64,000 nucleotides of DNA, taken from the NCBI GenBank assembly GCA_023399215.1, contig JAEWQJ010000011.1, positions 124,001-188,000 of the forward strand, given 5' to 3'. This stretch comes from Methanobacteriota archaeon. Lineage in GTDB: Archaea > Halobacteriota > Methanosarcinia > Methanosarcinales > Methanosarcinaceae. How positions within the stretch are numbered: the first letter of the stretch is position 1; every line of letters begins with the position of its first letter. A program made the position numbers and the translations under genes. The notes under the pieces were generated by a model, which saw only the letters and a list, made by a program, of their open reading frames with translations, was not told the origin of the DNA and ran no database searches. Positions 25,640 to 34,820 of the stretch are shown in pieces.

Positions 25640-28342
25640 ATGAAACAAAAATTGATACTATTTAGTGCACTGCTAATTACGTCCCTTTTACTAGGGGTAG
25701 CAAGTGCAGCTGAAGAAGATTCAAGCGTTAATGTCACATACAGCAAAACCAATGTTATACCGACCGATGTTGTGACCATCAGCGCTGACTTCAATACAAC
25801 TGTTGATCACGCCAATATAACGATCACTGACAATACTGGTTCATCTTTAGTTAATGAGTCTATGGGTTTACTGGATGCTGATGATAATTCCTTTGTTTAT
25901 AACTATACTATTCCAGCGAGTATAATACGCGGTAATTTAAGTGTAGATATAAACGCATATAATGCAACCGGAGATCTGCTGCTGAATGGTGAACCTGCAG
26001 AAGATACTAACGCATTTGTGTTTGGCGTTGATGACTATTTGAACATTGCTCTCGGATATAACAAGACTGGTCCTTTTAGACCTGGAGACATTGTAAACAT
26101 CATCGCAAATTTCAGCCAGCCTGTCGATCACGCCAATATATCGATTAGCAACGGTTTACCTGCAGTTAGTAATGTAAACTTAGTAGGCGCTAATTTAGTG
26201 ACTGCTGCTCCGATGGAAGAAATAGACGATGACACCTTTGGTTATAACTATCAGATTCCAGATGATATAAGCGGTCCTCTGGATATAGGCATATCTGGAT
26301 ATGACGATTTAGGTAATCTGCTGGGAGATGAATCTTTCCCTGACGGGTTTGACGTTAGTGATCCGTACATAACGATAGTTAGCCCTGAATCCGAGTTTGC
26401 TGCCATAAAGTGTGTCGCCTTTAACTTCACTGCATACGATTCATACGGTCAGTCTGAGGGCCAACTTACCTACGCTTTCTCTCTCGACGGCGCCCAAAAG
26501 AGTAGTGGGGTTATAACCTCTGGTACATATAAAAAACTTGAGTTTGAACTCGCTGATGGTTATCACACTTGGGAAATTAGTACCAGAGACAGTTACGGAA
26601 ACACACACACAACCGGGTCTCGTGCTCTGTATGTAGACACTAAATGTCCCAGTGTAATACTTACTTCTCCTCAGGATTGCTATAAAGAGGTAATAGGTGC
26701 TACTAAGTTCAACTTCACCTGTGAGGATGCTTTAGCTGCTCAATATAATCTTGATCTATCATATCAGCTGTATATAGATGGACAACTTGCTGAGAACTTC
26801 TCTGCCTATTCTTTGGGTGCGTTTTCCGGGACTGCAAAGGCTGGAGAATCGATAGCTAAGGAACTTGAACTTCCTGATGGCGCCCATAACTGGTCAGTTT
26901 ATGTTGAAGACGGAGCTGGAAACAAAGCTACAAGTAAGGTTCGTGACTTCTATGTGAGCCTTGATGGGCTTAGTGTCTCTCTCGTTTCTCCGAATGGAGG
27001 ATACGTTTCCTCAAACCCGACATTTACCTTCACTGTTACAGGACAGAATGGGGCGGGGGCAGGACTGCCTTTCAACTGCAAGCTTCTCGTTGACGGCAAA
27101 GAAGTAGATTCAAGCTGCGACCAGGCAGATGAGGACTTAACATGCAGCACCGTTGAAAATTGCAACTGTGGCGACTTTGTTGTCGGTGAAGATAACTATT
27201 CAATAACAGCTGCAGTAAAAGATGGAGTAAACAAAAACTGGACAGTAGTTATCACTGACTGTACAAGCAGCAGGACTTACCAGCCTGATATGAAGTCTTT
27301 CTCAGTTGACAGTGTTGCCCCGGCTTGTGTGGCAAACCTGAATGTTGTAGATGCACCTGGTTTAACTTACTGGCAATATGTGAATGATTATCCCGGGTTG
27401 TATGTTGGCTGGAATGCGAGCACTGACGCAGATCTTGCCGAGATGCCATACGAGGTTTATATCAGCACATCTAAGCCAAGCTGCATTGAGGATATGCAAA
27501 AGGTAAACACAACCGGATTAGAGACTCATACAGATGGGTCACTGACTCCAAACCAGAAACTAGAAAATTCAAGCGTCACGGATCTGTGCATTGAAGAAAT
27601 CAACGGAACAGACCTTATTTACGGTAAGGACTACTGGGTGGCTGTAATTGCTCGGGACAACGCAAGCAACTACAACTCTAATTTCTCAATGTGTGGACCT
27701 GTAAGGACATATGAAGATATGGCTATTACGCTTGATGATGGCTGGAACCTGAAATCCGTGCCTAAGACACTTTTGAACTCCTGTACTGAAGATGTCTTTG
27801 GCAATGGCAGCACAGTCCTCTACTGGGATGGTTCATGCTGGCAGTTCCCTGAGACCGTTGAACCGTGCAAGGGTTACTGGGTCTACACTAAAGAGCCTCT
27901 CGGGACCAATGTCCAGTTCAAGGGAATGTCATCTGACAGTACTGACCCTGGTGTACCTGCTTCTCTTGAGCTCACTCCTGGATGGCACATGATAGGGCAT
28001 ACCTCTTCGTATTATGCACCGTGGTCCACAACTCTGTCTTCGCTCAATGACTTTGAGCTTCTTGGGGACTACAGGTTCTCCAACCTAATGACTTATGGTT
28101 CCAGTGAGGGTTGGGGCGGCATAATTCCTAGCATGACAGATAGCATACTTGGAAATGGATCTACGTCTCTTCAATACATAAGTAGCACTGATCCAAGACC
28201 AGTTGGAGCACTTCAGACCGATGGCTGTATGGTACCCGGACAGGGTTACTGGATCTTCATGAAGGATGCCGGTACCTACGCATCCATCGACAACTCGTAC
28301 AAACCGGATATGTCCGAATACTCGAGTACGGAGCAAGTGTAA
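25640..28342 (+). CDS. Large secreted surface protein with repeated Ig-like domains
   Basis: 900 aa from ATG at 25640 (SD AGGTGA five bases before). Signal peptide MKQKLILFSALLITSLLLGV then cleavage after ASA. Two N-terminal repeats (about 30-120 and 130-230) share PxDxVxIxAxFxxxVDHANI and YNY.IP; then Ig-like units at 240-330, 335-440 and 445-570 with YVDTKCP and FYVS junctions; a fibronectin-like part (575-690); and a C-terminal pair of DGWNLKSVP / PGWHMIGHT units (from about 695 to 880) seen in archaeal surface proteins. Many N-x-S/T sites. No C-terminal anchor, so it may be released or held by partners. First of four same-strand secreted genes. Confidence 0.75.
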   Translation: MKQKLILFSALLITSLLLGVASAAEEDSSVNVTYSKTNVIPTDVVTISADFNTTVDHANITITDNTGSSLVNESMGLLDADDNSFVYNYTIPASIIRGNLSVDINAYNATGDLLLNGEPAEDTNAFVFGVDDYLNIALGYNKTGPFRPGDIVNIIANFSQPVDHANISISNGLPAVSNVNLVGANLVTAAPMEEIDDDTFGYNYQIPDDISGPLDIGISGYDDLGNLLGDESFPDGFDVSDPYITIVSPESEFAAIKCVAFNFTAYDSYGQSEGQLTYAFSLDGAQKSSGVITSGTYKKLEFELADGYHTWEISTRDSYGNTHTTGSRALYVDTKCPSVILTSPQDCYKEVIGATKFNFTCEDALAAQYNLDLSYQLYIDGQLAENFSAYSLGAFSGTAKAGESIAKELELPDGAHNWSVYVEDGAGNKATSKVRDFYVSLDGLSVSLVSPNGGYVSSNPTFTFTVTGQNGAGAGLPFNCKLLVDGKEVDSSCDQADEDLTCSTVENCNCGDFVVGEDNYSITAAVKDGVNKNWTVVITDCTSSRTYQPDMKSFSVDSVAPACVANLNVVDAPGLTYWQYVNDYPGLYVGWNASTDADLAEMPYEVYISTSKPSCIEDMQKVNTTGLETHTDGSLTPNQKLENSSVTDLCIEEINGTDLIYGKDYWVAVIARDNASNYNSNFSMCGPVRTYEDMAITLDDGWNLKSVPKTLLNSCTEDVFGNGSTVLYWDGSCWQFPETVEPCKGYWVYTKEPLGTNVQFKGMSSDSTDPGVPASLELTPGWHMIGHTSSYYAPWSTTLSSLNDFELLGDYRFSNLMTYGSSEGWGGIIPSMTDSILGNGSTSLQYISSTDPRPVGALQTDGCMVPGQGYWIFMKDAGTYASIDNSYKPDMSEYSSTEQV

Positions 28343-28426
28343 TTTCTGAAACAGTTGACTGTTCAGCCTGTTCAGGCTGAATAGCTCTTTTTCTTTTTGT
28401 TGTTCACATATAACTGGAGGTCTACA

Positions 28427-29218
28427 ATGAATAAAAAATTAAAAAATGGCCTTTTAGGAACAGCCGTGCTACTGTTGTTTTTCCTGGCCTTTTCCCAGGG
28501 TTGTATGGCAGCAGAGGACGTGCTTCCATCCCCCCCGATACTTCCGATGACAGTAATAGGAGTTGCTCTCATTGATGGTACGCCTGCTCCCGACGGGACT
28601 ATTGTTGCAGCTTATCTTAATGAAAAGGAGTATCTTGCAGATACTTCCTCCGGAAATTACTCCCTATTTATTCCTGGTACTGCTGAAGATGAAGGAAAAA
28701 CGATTACTTTTAAAGTGAATGGAAAAGATGCTGCGAGCAGTGTTGCCTGGGAATCTGGAGTTATAGTTACCCTCGAGCTACCTGATGGTAAGGCAGTATA
28801 TTCCGAGACTACTACTGTAAGTAACTCAGGTAGTAACTCAGGTAGTAATTCAGATAGCAATTCGGATAGCAACTCAAACAGCAATTCAAATAGCAACTCA
28901 AACAGCAATTCAAATAGCAATTCAAATAGTAACTCAAATTTAAAAACAGATTCAGAATCTTTGACAGATAATGAAGAACAGAGAGTTTCCGCAGAGGATT
29001 CCAAAGCTAATGTCGTTGAGAATTCAGTCCTTGAGCGGAACATGGCGGCTTCGGGAAGTTCCAGCGAAAGTTCCGAGGTTAAAGAGGCAGCAGAGTCTTC
29101 TAAAAGTTCTCTCAAGTCCGAAAGTGCTCCAGGTTTCCTTATTGTCTATGCGGTTGCAGGCATACTTCTACTTGTTTTCGGACCCGATTTCGGGAGGGGA
29201 TCTAGAAGGAATCGCTGA
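28427..29218 (+). CDS. Secreted protein with Ser-Asn repeat and PGF-CTERM-like anchor
   Basis: 263 aa from ATG at 28427 (SD GGAGGT). Signal peptide ends near AFSQGCMAAED; the QGC could act as a lipobox. A beta domain follows (GVALIDGTPAPDGTIVAAY ... VTLELPDGKAVYSE), of the kind that also opens the next gene. Residues about 132-165 are Ser-Asn/Asp repeats, then an acidic Ser-rich stalk. The end is APGF, a 17-residue membrane helix and a basic RGSRRNR tail, resembling the PGF-CTERM archaeosortase signal. Likely a wall-linked protein with an extended stalk. Confidence 0.7.
   Translation: MNKKLKNGLLGTAVLLLFFLAFSQGCMAAEDVLPSPPILPMTVIGVALIDGTPAPDGTIVAAYLNEKEYLADTSSGNYSLFIPGTAEDEGKTITFKVNGKDAASSVAWESGVIVTLELPDGKAVYSETTTVSNSGSNSGSNSDSNSDSNSNSNSNSNSNSNSNSNSNSNSNLKTDSESLTDNEEQRVSAEDSKANVVENSVLERNMAASGSSSESSEVKEAAESSKSSLKSESAPGFLIVYAVAGILLLVFGPDFGRGSRRNR
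28821..28940 (+). repeat. Coding microsatellite for Ser-Asn repeats
   Basis: About 13 units of 9-bp AGTAACTCA/AGCAATTCA-type sequence, often in 18-bp doublets, in the stalk-encoding part. Imperfect at silent positions. Such repeats change length easily, which would lengthen or shorten the stalk. Confidence 0.8.
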
Positions 29219-29274
29219 AGGACTTTTTCAAAAAAAAGTCTACATGATTAACGGTAAAATTTCAAGGTGACATG

Positions 29275-30099
29275 ATGACGATCAAGGACAAACATTTAAG
29301 AGTTTTATTATGCCTGGTTATTCTGGTACTGGGCATGTTCCTTGTTCCGGCCGCATCTGCCAATTCTTCTTCTACTATTCCTTCTCTCCCCAACGCGTTT
29401 GAAGGAAGTTTGAAAGGAGATGCTGCACAAGCGGGTCCCGGACTCGTAATCTCTGCATATATAGATTCAAAGCTTGTTGGCTCGTACACTCTTACAAAGG
29501 TTGGACAGTATAAGGTGTCAGCTAATGGTACCGAGCAAGATAACGGAAAAGAGATAGTCTTCAAGCTGGGAGGTATTGCATCCGAGCCTGTTTCCGTAAC
29601 TTATAAACACGGAGCTAATCCAGTTACACTTGACCTTACATTTTATGGAGATTTTATACCTCCTGAAATACAATCTTTATCTGCATCTCCAAAATACATC
29701 CTGAATGACGGAGAAGATTTCTCGACTGTCACGGCAAAGGTTGTAGATGACTCTGGAATCGAATCAGTGAATCTCGACCTAACCAGCATAACACAGGGCG
29801 TGGTTTCATTAAAGTCAGAGGGTGGAGATCAGTATACATATAATATAGTCAGTACTGTACCAGGCGAGTTCAAATTCAAATTCACGGCTTCGAACCCCTC
29901 AGGAAACAGTGTTGTAGATACAGACAGCATTTCCATCATTGTACTGAAAGAAAGTCAACTTGCAACAACGTTTGGAGGTTCTGACGGGGTATTCTCTCCT
30001 GAGGAAATTGAGGATCTTGTAAACAATAACGACGTATCTAGCGGGATCAAATATGCAGTTCTGGATGCGTATTTTGCTGATGGGTGGGATCGGATATGA
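29275..30099 (+). CDS. Secreted protein with Ig-like domain
   Basis: About 274 aa. Signal peptide (LLCLVILVLGMFLVPAASA). First domain as in the preceding protein (FEGSLKGDAAQAGPGLVISAYIDSKLVG ... VTLDLTFYGD); second an Ig-like domain (PPEIQSLSASPKYILNDGEDFSTVTAKVVDDSG); the end (GGSDGVFSPEEIEDLVNNNDVSSGIKYAVLDAYFADGWDRI) resembles a small helical module. No anchor of its own. The stop overlaps the next start (ATGA), so the two are translationally coupled and may form a complex. ATG at 29272 or 29275. Confidence 0.7.
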   Translation: MTIKDKHLRVLLCLVILVLGMFLVPAASANSSSTIPSLPNAFEGSLKGDAAQAGPGLVISAYIDSKLVGSYTLTKVGQYKVSANGTEQDNGKEIVFKLGGIASEPVSVTYKHGANPVTLDLTFYGDFIPPEIQSLSASPKYILNDGEDFSTVTAKVVDDSGIESVNLDLTSITQGVVSLKSEGGDQYTYNIVSTVPGEFKFKFTASNPSGNSVVDTDSISIIVLKESQLATTFGGSDGVFSPEEIEDLVNNNDVSSGIKYAVLDAYFADGWDRI

Positions 30100-31205
30100 A
30101 ACGGGCTGAGTTAAAATTTGTTGTTGTACTGTTCCTGGCCCTGACTTTATTTACTTTCCCGGCTTCTGCAGGCAGTGCAGAAAGGACTTTTCCTTCTTCG
30201 GTTAGTTCCAATGAGGAATTCAAGGTAACAGTCAATGTATCTGACTACGGTGCTGCCGGACAGGTACTTGAAAAGCTTCCTTCTGGCTTCACATTTGTTA
30301 GTTCTACCCTGCCGGAAAGAGCTGTAACTGTAAATGGCAGCGAAGTTTCCTTCCTGCTCATGACTGAAAAGAGCTTCAGTTACACTCTGAAAGCTCCGTC
30401 AACAACCGGTACATACAAAATTGTGGGAATTTTAAGAGATATCAACAAAGCTGAATTCCCTGTTCTTCCTGCTGACTGTTCCATCTCTGTCAGTGGTAGC
30501 AGCTCAGGTAGTTCAGGTGGAGGCGGCGGTGGAGGTGGAGGCGGCGGTTCTGCCGAGCCTCAGAGTAATGTCGCTGCCAAAGAACTGTCCAAGAAATCGG
30601 TCACCGCTGGGGAGCGCGTAAGGTTCGAGTTCCCACAGGGTGTAACCTGCATAAGGTATGTGGAGTTTGATGCCAAAAAGAGTTTGGGAAAGATCACTAC
30701 TATTGTCGAAATGCTGAAAGGACAGTCTAAGCTGGTTTCTGGCCTGCCAGAAGGTACGATCTATAAGAACGTGAACATTTGGATAGGTTCCGGAGGAATT
30801 GCAAATTCCAATAACATTGCAAACGCAGTTGTCGGCTTCAGAGTTGAAAAGTCCTGGCTCGAGAAGTGCGAAGCTGACGAAACGTCTGTAGCTCTCTGGA
30901 ACTATAATAACAAAGCCTGGAGCAAACTTGAAACCACAAAAGTTGGTGAAGACAGCACCTACGTCTTCTTCGAGTCCGAAACTCCGGGATTCGGATCCTT
31001 CACAATTGTAGTACCTGATAAGAGCATAGAACTGGAACCTGAGGATCCAGTAGACACAACCACTCCCACCACAGAAAAAGTTGAAACGAGTAACCCTGCA
31101 ACTAACGAAAACAAACCTTCCGGCTGGGGATCTATTCCGGGATTTGAGTCTGCAGTAGCTGTGGGAGTCCTTGGTACTGTGTACTATATCATGAGAAGAA
31201 AGTAA
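30096..31205 (+). CDS. PGF-pre-PGF domain surface protein with PGF-CTERM-like tail
   Basis: 369 aa from ATG at 30096, overlapping the previous stop. Signal peptide LKFVVVLFLALTLFTFPASAG. Residues about 25-130 are a repeat-like beta domain; a Ser/Gly linker (GGGGGGGGGG) follows; residues 155-310 match the PGF-pre-PGF domain (AAKELSKKSVTAGERVRFEF ... ETPGFGSFTIV). The C-terminus is GSIPGFESAVAVGVLGTVYYI then MRRK: PGF, helix, basic end, as cut by archaeosortase A, which joins the protein to lipid. The one clearly anchored member of the cluster, so it may hold the others. Confidence 0.8.
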   Translation: MKRAELKFVVVLFLALTLFTFPASAGSAERTFPSSVSSNEEFKVTVNVSDYGAAGQVLEKLPSGFTFVSSTLPERAVTVNGSEVSFLLMTEKSFSYTLKAPSTTGTYKIVGILRDINKAEFPVLPADCSISVSGSSSGSSGGGGGGGGGGGSAEPQSNVAAKELSKKSVTAGERVRFEFPQGVTCIRYVEFDAKKSLGKITTIVEMLKGQSKLVSGLPEGTIYKNVNIWIGSGGIANSNNIANAVVGFRVEKSWLEKCEADETSVALWNYNNKAWSKLETTKVGEDSTYVFFESETPGFGSFTIVVPDKSIELEPEDPVDTTTPTTEKVETSNPATNENKPSGWGSIPGFESAVAVGVLGTVYYIMRRK

Positions 31206-31433
31206 ATACAGTACTGAACCTCAAAACAGATTTCAATTTAAAGCAGTCTTCAAAGCTGCTTATCTTTCTTTTTTAAAACAACAGTTGAGCCGCAACCGTT
31301 GAGCCTTTTTATCACATTGTTTCAAGGGGCTTTTCGCTCAAGCTTTTTCTCAAAAGGTTTGTAACCATGTACTTTTTGATCACTAAAAAATTTGGGTAGC
31401 CGTGACTAATTAAAAATTAGTTTATCTTTACCA

Positions 31434-31515
31434 ATAATTCAGCCCTCTTGAGCGAACGAAGTGAACGAAAAGGGCACCGTCCTCCCGAGACGGGACTCGG
31501 GTGATGGGACTCGGG
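31434..31515 (-). repeat. 82-bp intergenic repeat, copy 2, beside tRNA-Gly
   Basis: Inverted copy of 10757-10838 with one mismatch. It lies three bases from the 3' end of tRNA-Gly. A degenerate piece (GGGGCTTTTCGCTCAAGC) is also seen near 31325. Sites next to tRNA 3' ends are common targets of integrating elements. Confidence 0.9.
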
Positions 31516-31518
31516 AAA

Positions 31519-31590
31519 TACATCAGCCGGGATTCGAACCCGGGTTCGAGCGTTGGCAACGCCCGGTGATGACCGCTACACTACTGATGT
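31519..31590 (-). tRNA. tRNA-Gly (GCC)
   Basis: Acceptor ACATCAG with CTGATGT, D arm GTG...CAC, anticodon stem GGGCG-TTGCCAA-CGCTC with anticodon GCC, T arm CCGGG-TTCGAAT-CCCGG, discriminator A73. 72 nt, no intron, CCA not encoded. The A-T rich acceptor start (A1-T72) is unusual for tRNA-Gly, which normally begins with G. Confidence 0.88.
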
Positions 31591-31884
31591 TTGAAGTTTA
31601 CAGGCTGTCCCTGCCGTTATACTATATATTTTCTAACTAATTAAGTTGATCTCTGAGAGATTTTCGGGAGATCTGGTTTTATATCACCTATATCCGAGAG
31701 GCAGTGTGTATATTTTCGTTTATTCTCTTTTAAAGCTATCTTTTTATTTTACATTCTTTTACATAGCTTCGCATGATATTGAAAACAAGCTGAAGAAAGA
31801 AAAGATGTAAAACCTGAAATACTAAATCTCTCCTTCAAACCTATAAACTTAAAAAAAGAAAAAAATGAGGAGTCCTCATTTTAC

Positions 31885-32307
31885 TTATCCATTTCTTTTA
31901 GAAACCAACTTTCCTTGAGCATTATATAAATAAGCCGTATCTCCTTCGTTATTCCATATAAAAGAGTATTTATTCCAATACAGCGTGCTTCCAGAGTTTT
32001 TACCCTTGCTACTTCTGAGAATTACCGAAGCTTTAGATTTCAATGTGTATGAATAAAAAGTATAGGTATGCTTCGCACCCTTGTCTTTAATTTTCCAACC
32101 TTTCAGATTTACTGATTTTGATCCTTTATTTGTAATTTTAACATACTCTTGATACGGTTTTTCCTTAGGAGCTCCAACGTCTAAATAACTTATATAAACC
32201 GAGCTTGTCGAACCACTTGTCTTTTCAGTAGCACCCAGAGCAAAAGGAACGGTATCCAAAATCAAACACATAACTAAAAAGATAGCAACTATTCTATTTT
32301 TTATTAT
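31885..32307 (-). CDS. Secreted lamin-tail-domain protein, apparent ATA start
   Basis: About 140 aa. The mature part is a lamin tail (LTD) Ig-like domain: YISYLDVGAPKEKPYQEYVKITNKG, VNLKGWKIKD, HTYTFYSYTLKSKASVIL and WNNEGDTAYLYNAQGKLV. LTD domains occur in secreted nucleases and surface proteins; this one stands alone. The only in-frame ATG (32271) lies inside the signal peptide. The full signal peptide (KNRIVAIFLVMCLILDTVPFALG) begins at ATA codons at 32307/32304, seven or more bases after GGAGG. So it starts at ATA, or ATG has mutated there and the gene is weak. Confidence 0.65.
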   Translation of the reverse strand: MIKNRIVAIFLVMCLILDTVPFALGATEKTSGSTSSVYISYLDVGAPKEKPYQEYVKITNKGSKSVNLKGWKIKDKGAKHTYTFYSYTLKSKASVILRSSKGKNSGSTLYWNKYSFIWNNEGDTAYLYNAQGKLVSKRNG

Positions 32308-32632
32308 ATTATTGCCTCCAATATCTACTCATCGTTTTTATAATGTTACTAAGTAACTTATTGGGGGTGTATATTTCTTCCGATCTAACTTAACGAAATC
32401 AAATTTATATTATAAGAACTATCCAAAGTTATGTGAGTTCATCCCAAAACTTGAAATTTGCTTCTTGGATCTTGTATTTCGAATAATTAATCAAGCTCAT
32501 AATCATGAAAACAATTCTGAAAATTCCCAGCGATTAAGAGTATAGTGGCTTTTGGGATAGACTCATCAACTAACTTACAGAGCCAGAATACTATAAGTTT
32601 TTATGTCATGAATGCAAGGTTAAATAGTGAAT

Positions 32633-33070
32633 ATGAAAAACAGTTTCAAACAGAAATCATCGATTCCTAATAAATATTTAATTTTGATTGCAGGTATCGT
32701 TTGGATGTTTGCTGGAACTATGGTAATAGAGACTGGATTGCCATATTTTATAACTCAAGGGAGATATATTTTTAGTGTTTTTTTAGCCGCTTCAGTATTT
32801 TCAGTATTTTACTTTCTCATTTTCTCTAAATTAGTTGAGAAGCACACGACTCGAATAAGTAAAGATAATAGAAAGAAAATGTTTGTTATGGAATTTTTTG
32901 ATAGAAAGTCATACCTGATTATGGTGGTAATGATATTAGGTGGAATTACTATTCGGAAATTTAGTCTTCTGCCAGCTTTCGACATAGGATTCTTTTATGT
33001 TGGGATTGGTTTGGCATTGTTCTCATGTGGCATGAAGTTTGTATATAAATTTACGACTTCGTCTTTGTGA
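32633..33070 (+). CDS. Membrane protein with four helices, unknown
   Basis: 145 aa. Four predicted membrane helices: about 15-35 (YLILIAGIVWMFAGTMVI), 45-65 (YIFSVFLAASVFSVFYFLIF), 93-110 (YLIMVVMILGGITI) and 118-140 (FDIGFFYVGIGLALFSCGM). Basic loop (KHTTRISKDNRKK) between helices 2 and 3. Not recognised. ATG at 32633 or GTG at 32627; only a weak SD (AAGGTTA). Single gene in AT-rich DNA. Confidence 0.65.
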   Translation: MKNSFKQKSSIPNKYLILIAGIVWMFAGTMVIETGLPYFITQGRYIFSVFLAASVFSVFYFLIFSKLVEKHTTRISKDNRKKMFVMEFFDRKSYLIMVVMILGGITIRKFSLLPAFDIGFFYVGIGLALFSCGMKFVYKFTTSSL

Positions 33071-33378
33071 TTAAATAACCTTGAAGAACTATCTACATGG
33101 TCTATCTGAGTCTATTATGACCTTTTTGAAATTTAAGAAGAAATAATGTTAATAATTTACTTAAAAGGAAATGTGTTTTCTGTTTCCGTTTTTAAAAAAT
33201 TAAACAGGTTTAAAATCTTTTACCTACCATGTAAAAAACTCTTCGGTTATTGAATGTACAAAGTTTTATATTATCAAGCCAGTATAGACTGATATCTTTT
33301 ATACTCTGTCGGCATGTGTTATTTGATTTTCAAACCGATATTTTTGATTTTATTACTGAACTTTTTGAGTGATGGATT
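33071..33378. other. Intergenic region before recJ
   Basis: 308 bp, AT-rich, with no gene or repeat seen. TATA-like TTTTATATTATC near 33269-33280 probably drives the recJ-pcc1 genes. Confidence 0.45.
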
Positions 33379-34737
33379 TTGAGCGAGCTTGAGAAACTGA
33401 TAGATCTTGCAAAAAATGCAGCCGAAAAAATCCGGAAATACAGATTTGTGCGCGTAGTCTCACATAATGATGCTGACGGTCTGACCTCAGCCGGGATAAT
33501 GGCACAGGCCCTGCTGCGAGCAGGCATTTGTTTCCAGCTTTCAATAGCTGGAAGGCTGGATGAAGCTGTGATTGAAGACGTGAACAGGAGCATCTCCAGG
33601 AATGAACTTGTCATCTTTTGCGATATGGGCAGCGGGCAGCCTGAACTTATTGGTAAGTTGGAAGCTGATGTTATAGTGCTTGACCACCACCAGCCTGTAG
33701 GGCAATCTCCGGCAAAAGCCATTGTAAATGCCCATCTGGTTGGAATAGATGGGGCAACTGATATCTCGGCTTCTGGCACCTGCTACCTGGTAGCGAGAGA
33801 AATGGCAGCCGATAACGTTGATCTTGCAGGGCTGGCTCTTGCAGGTGCAATTGGAGACAAGCAACTCTTTCACACAGCCAATGCCTTCATCCTGGAAGAA
33901 GCCTTAAAAGCAGGTGTCGTGTCTATTCGGAAGGGGCTCAAAGTAGGAGATGGAGACCTTGTAGACGTGCTCGCATACAGTACTGAACCTTTTCTGGATA
34001 TAACTGGTTACCCTGAAAAAGTTACAGAATTTTTGAACCAGCTCGGGCTTTCAGGAAAGATTGAAAACCTGTCTGAAGAGGAAGTCTCAAGGCTTGCCAA
34101 TGCTGTCGCCCTGAAACTTGTCAGGCAGGCAAGCCCGGAAGCTATTGAAGCTGTTATCGGAGAAGTTTTGCTGCTGAACAGGGAGCTTGTAAGAAACGTT
34201 TACGATTTTATTTCTATTCTTAATACATGCGGAAAGCAGAAAATCTACGGGCTGGCTATTTCTCTTTGTCTAAAAGACCAGGAGATTGTTAATGAAGCCC
34301 TTTCTCTTAAAAGCGAATATGAAAAGAAACTTGCACTGAATGTCAGGGAAAATGTAGAAAAAATTCGCAAAGGAGAAAATCTCTGGTATGTTGTTACTGC
34401 TGATGCCATTTCTACCGGGAATCTTGCAAGCACGGTCGTCCGCTACCTTCACCCCGAGCTGCCCTTCATTTGCATAAATGAATCCGAAGGAATCCTGAAA
34501 GTCTCCGCAAGAGGCACCCGTGAGCTTGTCTCAAAGGGCCTTGACCTTGCTTTTGCCCTGAGGGAAGCTGCAGGTGCAGTTGGTGGAAGAGGAGGCGGAC
34601 ATAATGTAGCTTCCGGAGCTGCAATTCCTCTTGGTAGTGCCGAGGAGTTCCTGAGCATTGCAGACCGAATCATAGGTGACCAGCTCCAGAAGCCCGGAAC
34701 GAGAAATCAAAAAACGAATATAAAGTTCTCTGAATAA
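33379..34737 (+). CDS. recJ: Archaeal RecJ-like DHH nuclease (GAN-type)
   Basis: 452 aa. DHH superfamily phosphoesterase: VSHNDADGLTSAG (motif I), FCDMGSG (motif II), VLDHHQP (DHH motif III), and the C-terminal DHHA1 GGRGGGHNVASGAA. Relatives are single-strand exonucleases, some bound to the GINS replication complex. TTG start at 33379, with GTGATGG upstream. The KEOPS subunit gene pcc1 follows by 83 bp; in many archaea recJ, pcc1 and rps3ae are neighbours. Confidence 0.88.
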   Translation: MSELEKLIDLAKNAAEKIRKYRFVRVVSHNDADGLTSAGIMAQALLRAGICFQLSIAGRLDEAVIEDVNRSISRNELVIFCDMGSGQPELIGKLEADVIVLDHHQPVGQSPAKAIVNAHLVGIDGATDISASGTCYLVAREMAADNVDLAGLALAGAIGDKQLFHTANAFILEEALKAGVVSIRKGLKVGDGDLVDVLAYSTEPFLDITGYPEKVTEFLNQLGLSGKIENLSEEEVSRLANAVALKLVRQASPEAIEAVIGEVLLLNRELVRNVYDFISILNTCGKQKIYGLAISLCLKDQEIVNEALSLKSEYEKKLALNVRENVEKIRKGENLWYVVTADAISTGNLASTVVRYLHPELPFICINESEGILKVSARGTRELVSKGLDLAFALREAAGAVGGRGGGHNVASGAAIPLGSAEEFLSIADRIIGDQLQKPGTRNQKTNIKFSE

Positions 34738-34820
34738 CAGGCACAAACAAATGAAAGTACTTGAAATAACTTTCATGCCAAAGATAAAGATAATAAGTTG
34801 GAAAAGCGATGGGAGTACTT

